Origin: Chloroflexota bacterium
GTDB lineage: Bacteria; Chloroflexota; Dehalococcoidia; SM23-28-2; RBG-16-64-32
Length of the DNA: 7,767 bases
NCBI GenBank assembly: GCA_016190405.1
Contig: JACPQO010000102.1
Coordinates: 1 to 7,767 of the forward strand
Direction: 5' to 3'
The notes under the pieces were generated by a model. It did not search any database and was not told the origin of the DNA. It saw only the letters and a list, made by a program, of their open reading frames with translations. Below, piece by piece: positions 6,615-7,767 of this stretch. A program made the translations under genes and the position numbers. Within the stretch, counting starts at the first letter, position 1; every line of letters begins with the position of its first letter.

Positions 6615-6642
6615 AGTATAGGAGGCCGGAGAGCGATGGCAA
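6615..6642 (-). promoter_or_regulatory. Near-consensus promoter of the galK operon
   Basis: On the minus strand TTGCCA (complement of 6637-6642, 5 of 6 matches to TTGACA) is followed after 16 bp by TATACT (complement of 6615-6620, 5 of 6 matches to TATAAT). Only 11 bases separate the -10 from the galK ATG, so transcription would begin about 4-5 bases before the start codon and leave no room for a ribosome-binding site. Confidence 0.65.
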
Positions 6643-6653
6643 AGGGCCGCGCG

Positions 6654-6682
6654 TTGCATGCAGAGGAGGCGCCGCCTATCAT
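6654..6682 (+). promoter_or_regulatory. Candidate promoter for the CoA-transferase gene
   Basis: TTGCAT (6654-6659, 3 of 6 to consensus) and TATCAT (6677-6682, 5 of 6) are separated by an ideal 17 bp. The -10 ends 14 bases before the ATG at 6697, so the leader would again be very short. Alternatively, GAGGGG (6683-6688), eight bases before the ATG, is a usable ribosome-binding site if transcription starts further upstream. It lies back to back with the galK promoter. Confidence 0.4.
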
Positions 6683-6696
6683 GAGGGGCGATTGTC

Positions 6697-7767
6697 ATGG
6701 CGGGCCAAGCTCTGGAGGGACTTGGGGTCGTCGAGTGCGGCGGCACGCTGGCCGCCGCCTACGCCGGCAAGCTGATGGCCGACCTGGGGGCCGACGTTGT
6801 CAAGGTGGAGCAGCCCGGCAGCGGCGACCCGGCCCGTGGCATGGGGCCCTTCCCGGGCAACGAGCCGCACCCCGAAAAGAGCGGCACTTTCCACTACCTC
6901 AACTGCAACAAGCAGGGCATCACCCTCAACCTGCACGACCCCAAGGGCCAGGAGTTGCTGTACCGCCTGGCCGCTGACGCCGACGTCCTGGTGCATGCCC
7001 ATCCCCCTGCGGAAGCTGCAGCCCTGGCCCTGGACTATCAGCGCCTGCGCGAGGTCAATCCGCGCCTCGTGATGGCCTCCATCTCGCCTTTCGGGCAGAG
7101 CGGCCCCTATCGGGACTACAAGGCATACGACATAACGACCGCCAGCGCTGGCGGTTGGACCTGGATCAACGGCTGGCCGGGGCATCCGGAGATGCCGCCG
7201 CTGAAGACGTTCGGCCAGCAGACGGAGTACCAGGCTGGCGTCAACGCCGCCGTGGCGACCCTGGGCGCGCTGTTCTGGCGGTTGCGCTCCGGCCGCGGCC
7301 AGCATATCGAGGTCTCCGCGCAGGAATGCATCACCGCCATGCTGGAGATGACCTTCACCTTCTGGCCTTACATGCAGGTGCCGGCCGTGCGCTGGGGCCA
7401 GCGGCCCATCCACCCCATCGACTTCTTCCAGTGCAAGGACGGGGGCTGGATCTTCGTTCTGTGCATCGAGGAGGCCCAGTGGAAGGCCTTCGTCGAGCTG
7501 ATGGGCAGCCCTGAGTGGGCCTCCTGGGAGGTCTTCGCCGACCGCTTCGTGCGGGCCTCCAACTACGACGCTCTGAGGCCCTTCCTGGCCGATTGGGTGA
7601 GCGAATGGAACGTGACGGACCTGTACCGCGCCGCGCAGGAGAAGCGGATCCCCTTCGCGCCGGCCTCCAACCTGGCCGACCTGCTGGACTCGCCGCACCT
7701 CAAGGCCCGCGGCTTCTTCGTGGAGGTGGCTCACCCCCAGGTGGGCACATGCCACTACCCCGGCGCC
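6697..7767 (+). CDS. CaiB/BaiF family CoA-transferase, 3' end cut by window edge
   Basis: The first 357 codons of a family III CoA-transferase (usually about 380-410 residues), still open at the edge. It likely moves CoA between an acyl-CoA and a carboxylic acid, or acts as an acyl-CoA racemase. Family hallmarks are 'GLGVVECGGTLAAAYAGKLMADLGADVVKVE' (8-38, read in two blocks around residue 25), 'NCNKQGITLNL' (69-79), 'SISPFGQSGPYRDYKAYD' (128-145) and 'RSGRGQHIEVSAQE' (197-210). At the site of the covalent catalytic Asp (Asp169 of E. coli CaiB, 'TADYFSG') this protein reads 'QTEYQAG', placing Glu177 there. The ATG is chosen because an in-frame TGA lies at 6682-6684 and a GAGGGG lies eight bases upstream of the ATG. 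It is divergent from galK with no obvious pathway link. Substrates cannot be predicted, and the Glu leaves catalytic mode open. Confidence 0.92.
   Translation, partial: MAGQALEGLGVVECGGTLAAAYAGKLMADLGADVVKVEQPGSGDPARGMGPFPGNEPHPEKSGTFHYLNCNKQGITLNLHDPKGQELLYRLAADADVLVHAHPPAEAAALALDYQRLREVNPRLVMASISPFGQSGPYRDYKAYDITTASAGGWTWINGWPGHPEMPPLKTFGQQTEYQAGVNAAVATLGALFWRLRSGRGQHIEVSAQECITAMLEMTFTFWPYMQVPAVRWGQRPIHPIDFFQCKDGGWIFVLCIEEAQWKAFVELMGSPEWASWEVFADRFVRASNYDALRPFLADWVSEWNVTDLYRAAQEKRIPFAPASNLADLLDSPHLKARGFFVEVAHPQVGTCHYPGA

Noticed and set aside
6681..6977. Alternative ATG at 6681 behind a strong AGGAGG (6664-6669)
   Set aside because: It is out of frame with the CoA-transferase and yields only an Arg-rich nonsense product. 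The distance from AGGAGG to the true ATG is too long for a ribosome-binding site.
6679..7755. 358-codon minus-strand frame opposite the CoA-transferase
   Set aside because: The plus-strand frame from 6697 gives a clear CaiB/BaiF protein open to the edge. The antisense frame is a third-position GC artefact.

Overview
This GC-rich window (roughly two-thirds G+C by eye in the genes) carries ordinary bacterial central and carbohydrate metabolism. I see six protein-coding genes, one of them cut by the right edge. There is no phage, CRISPR, defence or transposase gene, and no RNA gene I can support. The tight gene packing, the CaiB/BaiF-type CoA-transferase and a 'gtcattgcgag…gcaatctcg' palindromic repeat would fit an environmental Chloroflexota/Dehalococcoidia-like genome. 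That assignment is a weak inference; no marker gene settles it.

Layout. Positions 1-116 are a lower-GC (46%) stretch without a gene. Positions 117-198 are an 82-bp element with terminal inverted repeats and internal hairpins (REP/MITE-like). Positions 199-576 hold no recognisable gene but several GC-rich hairpins, including a perfect 9-bp stem just behind the next gene. On the minus strand at 577-900 is a pterin-4a-carbinolamine dehydratase. Divergent from it are a metal-dependent cyclase/kynurenine-formamidase-like hydrolase (984-1619) and, 4 bp later, pyruvate kinase (1624-3051), probably one transcript.

Pyruvate kinase converges on a minus-strand pair: galK (5446-6603) followed, with an 8-base ATGTCTGA overlap, by a large GH36 alpha-galactosidase (3117-5453). 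Together these form a galactoside-utilisation operon. The intracellular alpha-galactosidase frees galactose from melibiose/raffinose-type sugars, and galactokinase phosphorylates it into the Leloir pathway. galT, galE and a sugar transporter are not in the window. Divergent from galK is the 5' part of a CaiB/BaiF family CoA-transferase (6697 to the edge).

Most notable details: (i) the pyruvate kinase carries the Leu/Lys pair expected of potassium-independent enzymes; (ii) the CoA-transferase has Glu where the family's covalent catalytic Asp should be; (iii) galK has a near-consensus promoter so close to its ATG that the mRNA would be leaderless or nearly so; (iv) the 117-198 palindromic element. 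I do not see a convincing novel multi-gene system here.
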